Positions 31,989 through 40,773 of a stretch of DNA of 64,000 bases are shown here, one piece after another. Every line of letters begins with the position of its first letter. Positions within the stretch are counted from its first letter, which is position 1. A model generated the notes under the pieces. The model did not search any database and was not told the DNA's origin. It was given only the letters and a program-made list of their open reading frames with translations. Source of the DNA: Intestinirhabdus alba (GTDB lineage: Bacteria; Pseudomonadota; Gammaproteobacteria; Enterobacterales; Enterobacteriaceae); NCBI RefSeq assembly GCF_009711095.1, contig NZ_WMJZ01000023.1, positions 1 to 64,000 of the forward strand. The letters run 5' to 3'. Position numbers and translations under genes: made by a program.

Positions 31989-33050
31989 TCAGACCCCCAC
32001 GCCCATTGGATCCCATAGCCGGTTTTTGAGCTTTTCGGTGTCCATTCTGCTGTTTAAAATCCCCAGCTTTTTATAGTCGTCGATCACCCTGACGATGGTT
32101 CGCTCCGTGGTGTGCGCATCCACGGTAAAGTCATAGGTCAGCAGCATTTCCCGCACCAGCGAGGGATCGCCAGAGGCCCAGCGGTTTTTAAGCATCATCG
32201 CCACGGTCTCCGTCGGGTTCGCCGTCACCCATTTTTTGGCGCGCTCATGGGCGCGTGTAAGCCTGGCCGCCGTGATGGGGCTTTGTTCATAGAGATCCCG
32301 GGAAACGGCGTGCACGCAGCAGACCTCGTGCTTAAAGTCCTCATCAAAGGTAATTGAGCGCACGATCCTTAGCGTTCCGCTATCGACAAACCCTTTGGCG
32401 AACTGATCGCTGAGGATGGCCCCCTGAATCTCGCCTGACTCCATCGCCATCACCGCCGCGCCGGGATCGGTGACTTTATATTTGATCGCCAGCGGATCGA
32501 CGTGGTCAGCGATAAAAAAGCGCAGCGCGATATTATGGTCGGCATTGCCAATGCCGCCGGGAATGGCCACGGTTTTTTTCGCCAGATCGCGGGTGGAGCG
32601 GATGTCCGATGCCGCCAGCACATAGAGTGATTTACAGCCGGTCTGAACGCCTGCGGTAAAGACCGCCCGGATGCCGTTGGCGACGGGAACCAGCATCGAG
32701 GCGATGTGCGCTGCCGAAGCATCGACCTTGCCCGTTCCCAGGGCGTCGATTTCCGTCGTGTTGCTGCGCACCAGCTGCGTTTTTAACCCCTCATCGGCGT
32801 AGAACCCCAGCTCATGAGCGACGCCGAGCGTTCCAATGCACAGCCCTTCGCTGAATCCGATGTTGATCGTCCGGCCTGACGCCGGCTCCTTGCGCCATGC
32901 CGCATCTTCATCCGCAGCCGTTAGTAGCGGATAGGCCCGGCTTGCCGGACAGCTGAATGCCGCCAGCGCGCCGACGGCGGCACCAATCTTTAATACTTCT
33001 CGTCTTGAAAAATCCCGGTTACTTCTGTCCTTAGCGGTTAAAAAGCGCAT
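31989..33050 (-). CDS. Tat-exported ABC substrate-binding protein, NMT1/SsuA-NrtA-like
   Basis: 353 residues. The N-terminus has a twin-arginine signal, SRREVLK (residues 15-21), followed by a hydrophobic stretch rich in Ala. The mature part fits the type 2 periplasmic binding fold used for sulfonates, nitrate, bicarbonate and thiamine precursors: NIGFSEGLCIGTLGVAHELGFY near the N-terminus, then a KTVAIPGGIGN loop and a VMAMESGEIQGAILSD segment. The substrate cannot be read from sequence. It is the last gene of a permease-ATPase-binding protein operon, 33 nt after the ATPase. It is absent at this place in E. coli as I know it, so it is an accessory insertion. Confidence 0.8.
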   Translation of the reverse strand: MRFLTAKDRSNRDFSRREVLKIGAAVGALAAFSCPASRAYPLLTAADEDAAWRKEPASGRTINIGFSEGLCIGTLGVAHELGFYADEGLKTQLVRSNTTEIDALGTGKVDASAAHIASMLVPVANGIRAVFTAGVQTGCKSLYVLAASDIRSTRDLAKKTVAIPGGIGNADHNIALRFFIADHVDPLAIKYKVTDPGAAVMAMESGEIQGAILSDQFAKGFVDSGTLRIVRSITFDEDFKHEVCCVHAVSRDLYEQSPITAARLTRAHERAKKWVTANPTETVAMMLKNRWASGDPSLVREMLLTYDFTVDAHTTERTIVRVIDDYKKLGILNSRMDTEKLKNRLWDPMGVGV

Positions 33051-33083
33051 AATCAGCCCCCGTTGGTAGAGTAAGTGCGCGAC

Positions 33084-33854
33084 CTAAGCGTCCGCATGGC
33101 TAAAATTGAGGAGTTGCATAATTTGCTGGCGGTAAGCAAGAAACTGCCCGCTGGTTCGGTTGCGGGGGTAATCCATATCAATTGTGATATCCCGTTTGAT
33201 ACGTCCCGGACGCGGCTCCATGATCAGGATACGGGTGCCCATATAGATCGCTTCATCGATATCATGGGTTACCAGCAGCATCATGCGCCTTTTCTTCAGC
33301 CACATTTCGAGGATTTCGTCCTGCATTTTCATGCGGGTAAAGGCGTCCAGCGCCCCCAGCGGCTCATCCATCAGCAAAATTTCTGGGTCGGTGACCATAC
33401 TGCGGATCACCGCGACGCGCTGCGCCATGCCGCCGGAAAGCTGATGGGGATAGGCGTGGCTAAACTCTTCCAGCCCCGCAGCCCGAATCAGACGTTGAAT
33501 AGTAGGGGCGTATTGCGCGTATTTTCCCTGCATACGCGCGCCCAGCGAGACGTTTTTTTCCACCGTCAGCCAGGGGAAAAGCAGCGGCTTCTGAAAAACA
33601 ACCGCGCGGTCTGGGGACGGGCCTGTAATAAGCGCCTCATTGAGAGATAATTCACCGCGGGTTGCCGTTTCAAGCCCGGCGATAAGCATCAGCAGCGTTG
33701 TTTTTCCACATCCGCTGGGGCCGACAATACAAACAAATTCTTCTTTCGCGATGGCTAAATTAATCGTATTTAATACGCAAACCGACGCGCCGTTTCCGGG
33801 ACGGGAAAAGGCTTTTGATACGGCGTGCAGCCGCAGACCCATAGATATTGGCAT
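33084..33854 (-). CDS. ABC transporter ATPase, SsuB/TauB/NrtD-like
   Basis: 256 residues. Walker A GPSGCGKTTLL (about 42-52), Q-loop in VFQKPLLFPW, signature LSGGMAQRV, Walker B ILLMDEPLGALD, and an H-loop in VTHDIDEAIY. It belongs to the family that powers sulfonate, taurine and nitrate importers. A start at the second Met (33842) is also possible. It lies 3 nt after the permease stop and 33 nt before the binding protein, a tight operon. Confidence 0.88.
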   Translation of the reverse strand: MPISMGLRLHAVSKAFSRPGNGASVCVLNTINLAIAKEEFVCIVGPSGCGKTTLLMLIAGLETATRGELSLNEALITGPSPDRAVVFQKPLLFPWLTVEKNVSLGARMQGKYAQYAPTIQRLIRAAGLEEFSHAYPHQLSGGMAQRVAVIRSMVTDPEILLMDEPLGALDAFTRMKMQDEILEMWLKKRRMMLLVTHDIDEAIYMGTRILIMEPRPGRIKRDITIDMDYPRNRTSGQFLAYRQQIMQLLNFSHADA

Positions 33855-33857
33855 GAA

Positions 33858-34895
33858 TTAATTCCGTATAACACCGTCCTGCCAGCGTAAAACGTATCTC
33901 CTCAGGCGTGACAATGCATAATTAACCAGAATAAAGATGATGCAAATTAAAATAATTGCCGCATACATTTTGCCATACTGCGCCCAGCTTTTTTGCCACG
34001 AGATATACCAGCCCAGTCCGGATTCAACGCCGATCATTTCGGCAACCATCAGGGCCGTACAGGCAGAGCTCATTCCCTGCGTCAGCCCCTGAAAAATAGC
34101 CGGCAAAGCAAAGGGGATGGCCACGCGGAAAATAAGCTGTGGCTCCGTAGCGCCCAGCGTCTTTGCGGCCTGGAAATAGGCTTTTTCAATATGAGTAATG
34201 CCGGTAATGGTTGCCAGCGTCACCGAAAACCAGACGCCCAGCGCAATAATAAAAACGCTTCCCTTGAACAGCGAGGCGGCAAGCACCATCACCACCGGGA
34301 TCCAGGTGGTGGAAGGTATCGCCCCCAGCAGGCGCATGAATGGCGCAATCCAGTAATTGACGCGCTTACTGTAGCCGCAGGCGACGCCGGTTAATAATCC
34401 GCTTAACGTTCCGGCGAGGTAGCCGCTAAACAGCAGGATTAATGAGTTGAGAGCGCACTCCGTCAGGTAGGCGCGATCGTCAATACAAGCGACTAATATC
34501 TGGTCCACCCACGGGAAGTAGGGCAACAGCAGGGTGCCGGTTTTTAGCGTCAGATAGTCCCAGACGATCAGCAACAGAAAGATAAACGTGTAGAAGGGGG
34601 ACTTATAGCGTAAAACGGCAAACAGGCCCGGATGATTAATAGCAATAATCAGCGTCAGGCTCAGCAGCAGAAGTAAAAAGAGCAGCAGACAGAGATAGGC
34701 TGAAGTGCTTTCATTGCCGGCCAGGTTGGGCACGGCGATGTATTCAAGAATAGCTAAAAACCCGCTGAGCAGCGGCAGCAGACAGATAATATAATCCTGC
34801 CAGCGCTGAACGACGCTTCCGCGGCGAGGCTGAAGCTGGCGAAGATCGCGTTCAGTAAACAGCTCTGTTGGTTCGCTAATATTATTCTGGGTCAT
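33858..34895 (-). CDS. ABC transporter permease, SsuC/TauC/NrtB-like with N-terminal extension
   Basis: 345 residues, about 75 longer than SsuC or TauC. The C-terminal 215 residues carry the usual BPD transport domain with the EAA loop AAKTLGATEPQLIFRVAIP. The N-terminal 130 residues hold two or three extra hydrophobic segments (about 33-50, 65-85, 100-118) after a charged cytosolic start. First gene of the operon. The extension points to a subfamily different from classical taurine or alkanesulfonate permeases. Substrate unknown. Confidence 0.85.
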   Translation of the reverse strand: MTQNNISEPTELFTERDLRQLQPRRGSVVQRWQDYIICLLPLLSGFLAILEYIAVPNLAGNESTSAYLCLLLFLLLLLSLTLIIAINHPGLFAVLRYKSPFYTFIFLLLIVWDYLTLKTGTLLLPYFPWVDQILVACIDDRAYLTECALNSLILLFSGYLAGTLSGLLTGVACGYSKRVNYWIAPFMRLLGAIPSTTWIPVVMVLAASLFKGSVFIIALGVWFSVTLATITGITHIEKAYFQAAKTLGATEPQLIFRVAIPFALPAIFQGLTQGMSSACTALMVAEMIGVESGLGWYISWQKSWAQYGKMYAAIILICIIFILVNYALSRLRRYVLRWQDGVIRN

Positions 34896-35182
34896 TACGC
34901 TTTACCCCGCACGAGCGGCGATAAGCTGTCGTGAACCGTTGCAAACCTGTTGCTGTGGACGCTGAAATCACACGTATTACCGGCGGCCATTAATTTATCC
35001 TTGTCGTATTAACATGAATAGCGAATAACGATATGGACAGGTATCATCACGCTAAAAAATTATAAAACAGCCAGGCTGTCGATTCGATTATAAGCACTTT
35101 GCCGACCCGATTAGTCAATCTGGATCACCTTTTTGCATCAGGGAAGTGTTAAGAGGGAATATTTTTACAGGGATACGAAATA

Positions 35183-35275
35183 TATACCCTAAATAATTCG
35201 AGTTGCAGGACAAAACGCAGCGCGTTTTGAACAGCCCCCGGGCTGGCCCCGAAGGGGTGAGGCCGCAGGCCGAAT
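35183..35275. repeat. Small inverted-repeat element (copy 2, one end missing)
   Basis: Nearly identical over about 93 bp to 7331-7423, starting at the same terminal TATACCCTAA. It then diverges, and the far terminal repeat (GGGTATA end) is not found, so this copy is truncated or fused to another sequence (CGGCAAGCGAGCG and onward). Confidence 0.7.
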
Positions 35276-35430
35276 CACGCGGCAAGCGAGCGACAAATTC
35301 GTCAGGAAAGAATTTGCCCGACCGCAGGTCGTCTTCGGTGTGGGACAAGGATGTTCATCATTCATCCCCCTTCTGTCACCCTGAAGGCGGCGCGCGGTGC
35401 GGCTGGTCGAAACCGCAGCAGGCGACGAAA

Positions 35431-35460
35431 AAAACCGGGAAATTTAAATTCCCGGTTTTC
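35431..35460 (-). terminator. Intrinsic terminator after yhfL
   Basis: AAAACCGGGA (35431-35440) pairs with TCCCGGTTTT (35450-35459) around an AT-rich loop. On the minus strand the T-run is formed by the end of the stem plus the following TTTT. It lies about 26 bp after the yhfL stop. Confidence 0.75.
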
Positions 35461-35485
35461 AACGGATTACAGATGCGTTCCGCGA

Positions 35486-35653
35486 TTACTCAGCTGTCGG
35501 GCCGCAGCCGCCAATGATTTTAGAAATTGAAATAGCCGGGTGCAGCAGGTAATCGTAGGAGCAGGTTTTATTACGATTTTCCACGTGACCGGTACATGCT
35601 GTCAGAGTAGCCAGTGCCGCGCCAATCAGCGCAATTTTAAAAAACTTAGTCAT
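35486..35653 (-). CDS. yhfL: YhfL, small lipoprotein
   Basis: 55 residues. The start ATG is 35651-35653 on the minus strand, the stop is TAA at 35486-35488. The N-terminus MTKFFKIALIGAALATLTAC is a lipoprotein signal with lipobox LTAC and Cys20. The mature part ends with ISKIIGGCGPTAE and closely resembles E. coli YhfL as I recall it. Function is unknown. In E. coli yhfL also lies next to cysG. It is followed by a good terminator, so it is probably monocistronic. Confidence 0.88.
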   Translation of the reverse strand: MTKFFKIALIGAALATLTACTGHVENRNKTCSYDYLLHPAISISKIIGGCGPTAE

Positions 35654-36070
35654 TTAACATTCCCTATGTATGAAAAATATTATCATTAACTTATTGAAGA
35701 AGCGCATATAATTTGCTGCCCGGCTAAGACGATATCGTAATATTTCTGTGACGTCAGTACGACAGGTGACTATCTACGGTGCCTGGTTTGTAATTCATTG
35801 TAATAAAAAGGAAAAGAAAAAAGTCCGAATTCAGACAAATGCCCAATCCGGATCGTACCCTGCGGGCGGGCGGAGCGGGCAGGCGAGTCGCCGGAGAGGG
35901 GCTGAGTCCGCGTCTTTATAGAAAACCGTATGAGGTTCGCCCGGCGAGGCGCAGGTCATAAAGCGAGGGGGCCTCGCGGCGGCTGGCGGGCATCTCGGCG
36001 GCTGGCCGCCGTGGCCAACGGGCAATAAAAAAGGCCAGACGCGGCTGGCCCTGGTGCAAAATCAGAGCGT
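35654..36070. other. yhfL-cysG intergenic region
   Basis: A 417 bp gap with an AT-rich yhfL promoter region (35660-35830) and a GC-rich block next to the cysG terminator. A 64-codon minus-strand frame (35831-36025) is repetitive and Pro/Arg-rich, with no sign of being a protein. Nothing else is seen. Confidence 0.5.
36027..36050 (-). terminator. Intrinsic terminator after cysG
   Basis: On the minus strand GGCCAG pairs with CTGGCC (36033-36050) and is followed at once by TTTTTT (36032-36027). It lies 20 bp after the cysG stop. Confidence 0.85.
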
Positions 36071-37444
36071 TTAGTGGTTTGAAAACCAGTTCAGTTTATT
36101 GCGCAGCCCGACGACGCGGCCGACGATAATCAGCGCCGGGCTGGCCACCTGCTGCGCCAGCTCTCCCAGTTGAGACAGCTCGCCGTTGACCACGCGCTGA
36201 TTCGCCGCCGTGCCGTTTTCCACCAGCGCGACGGGCATATCGGCCTGCATACCGAAGGCTATCAGTTTTTCCTGAATGGTCGCCGCCTGGTTCAGGCCCA
36301 TATAGAACACCAGCGTCTGCTTCTCGGCCGCCAGGTTTTCCCAGTCCAGCTCGCCGCCGGTCTTCAGGTGGCCGGTAACCAGCCGCACGCTCTGGGCATA
36401 GTCGCGGTGGGTGAGGGGGATTCCGGAATAGGCGGAGCAGCCGGAGGCGGCGGTAATGCCCGGCACCACGGAAAATGGAATGCCCGCGTGGCAGAGGGTT
36501 TCCAGCTCTTCGCCGCCGCGGCCGAAGATAAAGGGATCGCCGCCTTTCAGACGCACCACGCGCTTACCCTGCCGGGCCTCGCGCAGCAGTATCTGGTTGA
36601 TCTCCTCCTGGGGCACGCAGTGGTAGCCAGCCCGCTTGCCGACGAAAACCCGGTCCGCATCGCGGCGCACCAGGTTCATGATGTCGTCGGAGACCAGGCG
36701 GTCATACACCACCACGTCCGCCTGCTGGATCTGCTGCAGCCCTTTCAGGGTGAGTAGCCCGGCGTCGCCGGGGCCGGCCCCCACCAGCACCACTTCGCCC
36801 CGGTGATCCAGCGGTTCGCTGAGCAGCCGCTCCGTTGTCTCATCCACCGCCTGCCCGTCGCCGTTGGCCAGCGACTGGGCCAGCCTGTCGTTAACGAATA
36901 GCTTTTCCCAGAAGCGGCGACGTTCCCCCATCGTGGCGAACCGCTGTTTTACCCGGGAACGCAGCCTGCCGGCATAGGCTGCGACCTGACCCAGATGCTG
37001 GGGCAGCAGGGATTCCAGCTTTTCCCGCAGCAGGCGGGCGAGCACCGGCGAGGTGCCGCCGGAGGAGACGGCCACCATCAGCGGTGAGCGGTCGATAATC
37101 GAGGGCATAATAAAGCTGGCGGCCGTCGGGGCGTCCACCACGTTGCAGAAGATGCGGCGCGCCTCGGCGGCATCGCGGACCCGCTGGTTTACGGCACCGT
37201 CGTCGGTGGCGGCGATGACCAGCCAGCAGGAATCGAGCAGAGCCTCGTCGAACGGCCCCTCGACCAGCCTCAGCATGCCTTCATTCGCCCATACGGTGAA
37301 CTGTGGAATAAACGTCAGCGCGTTGACCGTCAGCCTGGCTCCCGCCTCCAGCAGCAGCCGCGCCTTACGTTCCGCGACGTCGCCGCCGCCGATAACCAGG
37401 CAGTCGCGATCGCGAAGTTGACAAAATATGGGCAAATGATCCAC
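36071..37444 (-). CDS. cysG: CysG, siroheme synthase
   Basis: 457 residues, the E. coli length, starting with GTG at 37444 after an AAGGAG site. The N-terminal SirC part (1-150; [13 protein letters not shown]) does NAD-dependent dehydrogenation and ferrochelation. The C-terminal SUMT methyltransferase (215-457; [37 protein letters not shown]) methylates uroporphyrinogen III. Siroheme is the cofactor of NirB and sulfite reductase. The nirC remnant ends 12 nt before its start. A terminator after nirD means it probably needs its own promoter. Confidence 0.97.
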   Translation of the reverse strand: MDHLPIFCQLRDRDCLVIGGGDVAERKARLLLEAGARLTVNALTFIPQFTVWANEGMLRLVEGPFDEALLDSCWLVIAATDDGAVNQRVRDAAEARRIFCNVVDAPTAASFIMPSIIDRSPLMVAVSSGGTSPVLARLLREKLESLLPQHLGQVAAYAGRLRSRVKQRFATMGERRRFWEKLFVNDRLAQSLANGDGQAVDETTERLLSEPLDHRGEVVLVGAGPGDAGLLTLKGLQQIQQADVVVYDRLVSDDIMNLVRRDADRVFVGKRAGYHCVPQEEINQILLREARQGKRVVRLKGGDPFIFGRGGEELETLCHAGIPFSVVPGITAASGCSAYSGIPLTHRDYAQSVRLVTGHLKTGGELDWENLAAEKQTLVFYMGLNQAATIQEKLIAFGMQADMPVALVENGTAANQRVVNGELSQLGELAQQVASPALIIVGRVVGLRNKLNWFSNH

Positions 37445-37455
37445 GACATTACTCC

Positions 37456-37566
37456 TTAATGATTGGCTGTTGCCTCGGTTTGTTTAAGCGTGGCGGGCGT
37501 CTGCCGCCCGGCCGTTGGCGTAGCATACCAATAACCCTGGCCCGTGAATACGACGCCGGACAAGGT
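37456..37566 (-). pseudogene. nirC: nirC remnant, C-terminal 36 codons only
   Basis: On the minus strand the frame reads TLSGVVFTGQGYWYATPTAG and, after a few residues, [10 protein letters not shown] and stop. This follows the C-terminus of the formate-nitrite transporter NirC of E. coli as I remember it (TLSGAVFMGLGYWYATPKAN, then NQTETAAG). Upstream of 37566 the similarity stops and no start or membrane segments remain in the 85 bp before the nirD terminator. The gene normally has about 268 codons and lies between nirD and cysG. Most of it has been lost by deletion. Confidence 0.85.
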
Positions 37567-37651
37567 ATGGCCCGCTGCCGTCCGGGTTGGGACAGGCGTT
37601 GCGCTGCAGGGATTGCTCCTGCTATCAGAAAGCGTGGCCGGACAGGTCGTT

Positions 37652-37676
37652 AAAAAAGGGAGGCGCTGTGCCTCCC
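37652..37676 (-). terminator. Strong intrinsic terminator after nirD
   Basis: GGGAGGC (37658-37664) pairs with GCCTCCC (37670-37676), followed on the minus strand by TTTTTTA. It lies 9 bp after the nirD stop and should end the nirBD transcript before the nirC remnant and cysG. Confidence 0.88.
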
Positions 37677-37684
37677 AAAGGGGG

Positions 37685-38011
37685 TTAACCGCGCAGCTGC
37701 ACCACGCCGTCCTTCACGCGGGCCTCATAGTGCGCCACGGAGCGGCTTTCGTCCTCCATGCACAGGCCGTCGCTGAGGCGGAAACGCTGCTTCTTCAGCG
37801 GGCTGGCGATCCACAGCTCGCCCTGATGTTCGGCAATCAGCCCGCGCGAGAGCACGCTGGCTTCAAAGAACGGATCGATGTTGCTGATGGCAAACACCTG
37901 GTCGCTGTGCCAGGGCCGGAAAATCGCCACCTGCCTGTCGCCCAGCAGGGCGCAGACGCCGGTGGCGGGCAGAATGTCATCGATATTGCAGATGTTAACC
38001 CACTGGCTCAT
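37685..38011 (-). CDS. nirD: NirD, small subunit of NADH-nitrite reductase
   Basis: 108 residues, the E. coli length. Rieske-like fold without the full Fe-S ligand set, as is normal for enterobacterial NirD (WVNICNIDDILPATGVCALL near the start). It associates with NirB to reduce nitrite to ammonia in the cytosol. Its start overlaps the nirB stop by 4 nt. A strong terminator follows directly. Confidence 0.95.
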   Translation of the reverse strand: MSQWVNICNIDDILPATGVCALLGDRQVAIFRPWHSDQVFAISNIDPFFEASVLSRGLIAEHQGELWIASPLKKQRFRLSDGLCMEDESRSVAHYEARVKDGVVQLRG

Positions 38012-40551
38012 GCCTTTTCCTCCACCAGAGTTACCGGAATACGTTCGTACGGCGCGGCCGGACGATGCTGCTCGCGCTCAGGAACCACCTGAACGTTCGG
38101 GTCGCGCCTGTCGCTGTTAATAAAGTGTCTGAAGCGGCCCTGGGCGGACGGGGTGTTGACGGTTTCGGTCCACTCGCAAACCACCGCTTCGCGCAGGCGC
38201 GTCATCTCTTCTTCCAGATGGGCGTTCAGGCCCAGGCTGTCGTCGATAATGACCGACTTCAGGTAGTCGATGCCACCTTCCAGATTGTCCAGCCACGGCG
38301 CGGTGCGGGTGAGTTTATCCGCCGTACGGATGTAGAACATCATAAAGCGGTCGAGGTATTTGAGCAGCGTTTCGCGATCGATATCAGCCGCCAGCAGGTC
38401 GGCGTGGCGCGGCTTCATCCCGCCGTTGCCGCAGACGTAGAGGTTCCAGCCTTTTTCGGTCGCGATGATGCCGACGTCTTTACCCTGGGCCTCTGCGCAT
38501 TCGCGGGTGCAGCCGGAGACGCCGAACTTCATTTTGTGCGGAGTACGGATGCCCTTGTAGCGGTTCTCCAGCTCTACGCCGAAGCCGACGCTGTCGCCCA
38601 CGCCGTAGCGGCACCAGGTGCTGCCGACGCAGGTTTTCGCCATCCGCAACGCCTTGGCGTAGGCGTGGCCGGTTTCGAAGCCCGCGTCAATCAGCTGACG
38701 CCAGATCTCCGGCAGATCGTCCTTCTGCGCGCCGAACAGGCCGATGCGCTGGGAGCCGGTAATCTTGGTGTACAGATTAAATTCTGCCGCGATGCGGCCC
38801 ACCGCCATTAGGCCTTCCGGGGTAATTTCACCGCCGGCGGAGCGCGGGATCACCGAGTAGGTGCCATCTTTCTGGATATTGGCCAGGAAGTTGTCGTTGG
38901 TGTCCTGCAGCGGCGTGTGCTGCGGTTTCAGAATGTATTCGTTCCAGCAGGAGGCCAGCAGAGAGCCGACGGTGGGCTTGCATACTTCGCAGCCGTAGCC
39001 TTTGCCATGTTTTGCCAGCAGCTCCTCGAACGTTTTAATGCCTTCAACGCGGATCAGGTGGAACAGCTCCTGGCGAGAGTAAGGGAAGTGTTCGCACAGG
39101 CTGTGGTTAACCTCGATGCCCTGTTTGGCCAGCTCGGCGTTCAGCACCTGGGTCACCAGCGGAATGCAGCCGCCGCAGCCGGTGCCGGCTTTGGTTTCTG
39201 CCTTCAGGGCCGCCACGGTATGGCAGCCCTTGTTAATGGCGGCCACCAGCATCCCCTTGGTGACGTCGAAGCAGGAGCAGATCTGGGCGCTGTCCGGCAG
39301 TTTATCCACGCCGATCGACGGCTTGCCGCTTCCGGCATGAGCCGGCAGGATCAGCGAGTCCGGATTTTCCGGCAGCTCGATGGCGTTCAGCACCAGCTGC
39401 AGCAGATTGCCGTAATCGCTGGTGTCGCCAACCAGCACCGCTCCGAGCAGGGTTTTGTTGTCCTGGCTGACGATGAGGCGCTTGTAGACCTCTTTGCTTT
39501 CGTCGAGATAAACGTAGCTACGCGCGCCCGGCGTATGGCCGTGAGCATCGCCGATACCGCCTACGTCAACGCCCAGCAGCTTTAGCTTGGCGCTCAGGTC
39601 CGCGCCTTCAAAGGCGTTTTCGGTTCCGAGCAGGTGATCCACGGCAACCTGCGCCATTTTATAGCCCGGCGCAACCAGGCCGTAAACGCGGTCGTTCCAG
39701 CTGGCGCATTCGCCGATGGCGTAGATGTCAGGATCGGAGGTCTGGCAGGCGTCGTTAATCACGATGCCGCCGCGCTGCGCCACGTCAAGGCCGCACTGGG
39801 TGGCCAGCTTGTCACGCGGACGAATACCGGTGGAGAAGACGATGAAATCGACCTCCAGCTCGCTACCGTCGGCAAAACGCATGGTTTTACGCGCTTCGCT
39901 GCCTTCCTGAACAATCTCTTTGGTGTTTTTGCTGGTATGGACGCGCACGCCCATGCTTTCGATCTTGCGCTTTAGCTGTTCGCCGCCCATGCGATCCAAC
40001 TGTTCAGCCATCAGCATCGGGGCGAATTCGATCACGTGGGTTTCGACGCCGAGGTTTTTCAGCGCTCCGGCGGCCTCGAGGCCCAGAAGGCCGCCGCCGA
40101 CCACCGCCCCGCGCCTGCTGCGACGGGCGCAGGCTTCGATGGCGTTGAGATCTTCAATGGTGCGGTAAACGAAGCAGTCCTGGGTTTCCGAGCCGGCAAT
40201 CGGCGGGATCCAGGGATACGAGCCTGTCGCCATAATCAGTTTGTCGTAGAAGACCGTGCGCCCGGCGCTGGAGTGGATTACTTTCTCCTGGCGGTTGATG
40301 GTGATGGCGCGCTCGCCCACCAGCACCTTCACGCCGTGCTTCTCGTAAAATCCTTCACGTACCAGAGAAAGCTCTTCGGCGGTGTGGTGGGAGAAGTAGG
40401 AGGAGAGGTGGACACGGTCGTAGGCTTTGCGGGATTCTTCACAGAAGACGGTAATATCGAACCGGCTGGCGTCGGCCTTATCAAGAAGCTCCTCAATAAA
40501 GCGATGGCCGACCATGCCGTTCCCGATAATTGCGAGTCTGACTTTGCTCAT
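38008..40551 (-). CDS. nirB: NirB, large subunit of NADH-nitrite reductase
   Basis: 847 residues, the E. coli length. FAD-binding GNGMVGHRFIEELL at the N-terminus (about 10-23) and an NAD domain with GGGLLGLEAAGAL. A BFD-like Fe-S Cys cluster follows (CSCFDVTKG, GTGCGGC), then the siroheme/4Fe-4S domain with CVGSTWCRYG and GCTRECAEAQGKD. It uses NADH to reduce nitrite to ammonium. The upstream FNR and NarL/P sites match the anaerobic, nitrate-responsive nir promoter. Confidence 0.97.
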   Translation of the reverse strand: MSKVRLAIIGNGMVGHRFIEELLDKADASRFDITVFCEESRKAYDRVHLSSYFSHHTAEELSLVREGFYEKHGVKVLVGERAITINRQEKVIHSSAGRTVFYDKLIMATGSYPWIPPIAGSETQDCFVYRTIEDLNAIEACARRSRRGAVVGGGLLGLEAAGALKNLGVETHVIEFAPMLMAEQLDRMGGEQLKRKIESMGVRVHTSKNTKEIVQEGSEARKTMRFADGSELEVDFIVFSTGIRPRDKLATQCGLDVAQRGGIVINDACQTSDPDIYAIGECASWNDRVYGLVAPGYKMAQVAVDHLLGTENAFEGADLSAKLKLLGVDVGGIGDAHGHTPGARSYVYLDESKEVYKRLIVSQDNKTLLGAVLVGDTSDYGNLLQLVLNAIELPENPDSLILPAHAGSGKPSIGVDKLPDSAQICSCFDVTKGMLVAAINKGCHTVAALKAETKAGTGCGGCIPLVTQVLNAELAKQGIEVNHSLCEHFPYSRQELFHLIRVEGIKTFEELLAKHGKGYGCEVCKPTVGSLLASCWNEYILKPQHTPLQDTNDNFLANIQKDGTYSVIPRSAGGEITPEGLMAVGRIAAEFNLYTKITGSQRIGLFGAQKDDLPEIWRQLIDAGFETGHAYAKALRMAKTCVGSTWCRYGVGDSVGFGVELENRYKGIRTPHKMKFGVSGCTRECAEAQGKDVGIIATEKGWNLYVCGNGGMKPRHADLLAADIDRETLLKYLDRFMMFYIRTADKLTRTAPWLDNLEGGIDYLKSVIIDDSLGLNAHLEEEMTRLREAVVCEWTETVNTPSAQGRFRHFINSDRRDPNVQVVPEREQHRPAAPYERIPVTLVEEKA

Positions 40552-40569
40552 TTTTGCCTCAATTTCTAT

Positions 40570-40660
40570 TCTAATACCGCCTACCTTATCGATTCAGCTA
40601 CCCCACTTATTGATGCAAATCAAATTCACCTTTATATACCCCTTAAGGATTATATTGCTG
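40570..40660 (-). promoter_or_regulatory. nirB promoter with FNR and NarL/NarP sites
   Basis: A perfect FNR palindrome TTGATGCAAATCAA is at 40610-40623. A 7-2-7 NarL/NarP palindrome TACCCCTTAAGGATTA is at 40637-40652, about 28 bp further upstream. On the minus strand a TAAGGT -10-like element follows about 22 bp after the FNR site. This is the layout of the E. coli nir promoter, where FNR sits near -41.5 and NarL/P near -69.5. Confidence 0.85.
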
Positions 40661-40773
40661 ATTTCTCTGGATTTTCTTAAGTAACGGAAATGTCAGACTT
40701 TTCATGATTGCGCAAAATTCACACAATGTGCAGGGTTTTCGGCGCGCAGAGAGGGCGGCGGCAACTTCCGCCT

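Larger units (their letters stand above)
34896..35485. other. Intergenic region upstream of the ABC importer, with repeat copy 2
   Basis: This 590 bp stretch holds the AT-rich presumed promoter region of the ABC operon (about 34900-35110), the second copy of the ompR-leader repeat (35183-35275) and the yhfL terminator (35431-35460). Short frames across the repeat are not coding. Confidence 0.55.

Noticed and set aside
35203-35517. 104-codon frame across the second repeat
   Set aside because: Runs through a non-coding repeat and the yhfL terminator; no protein features.
37567-37651. Remains of the 5' part of nirC
   Set aside because: The 85 bp between the remnant and the nirD terminator shows no start and no membrane-helix codons of nirC in any frame.
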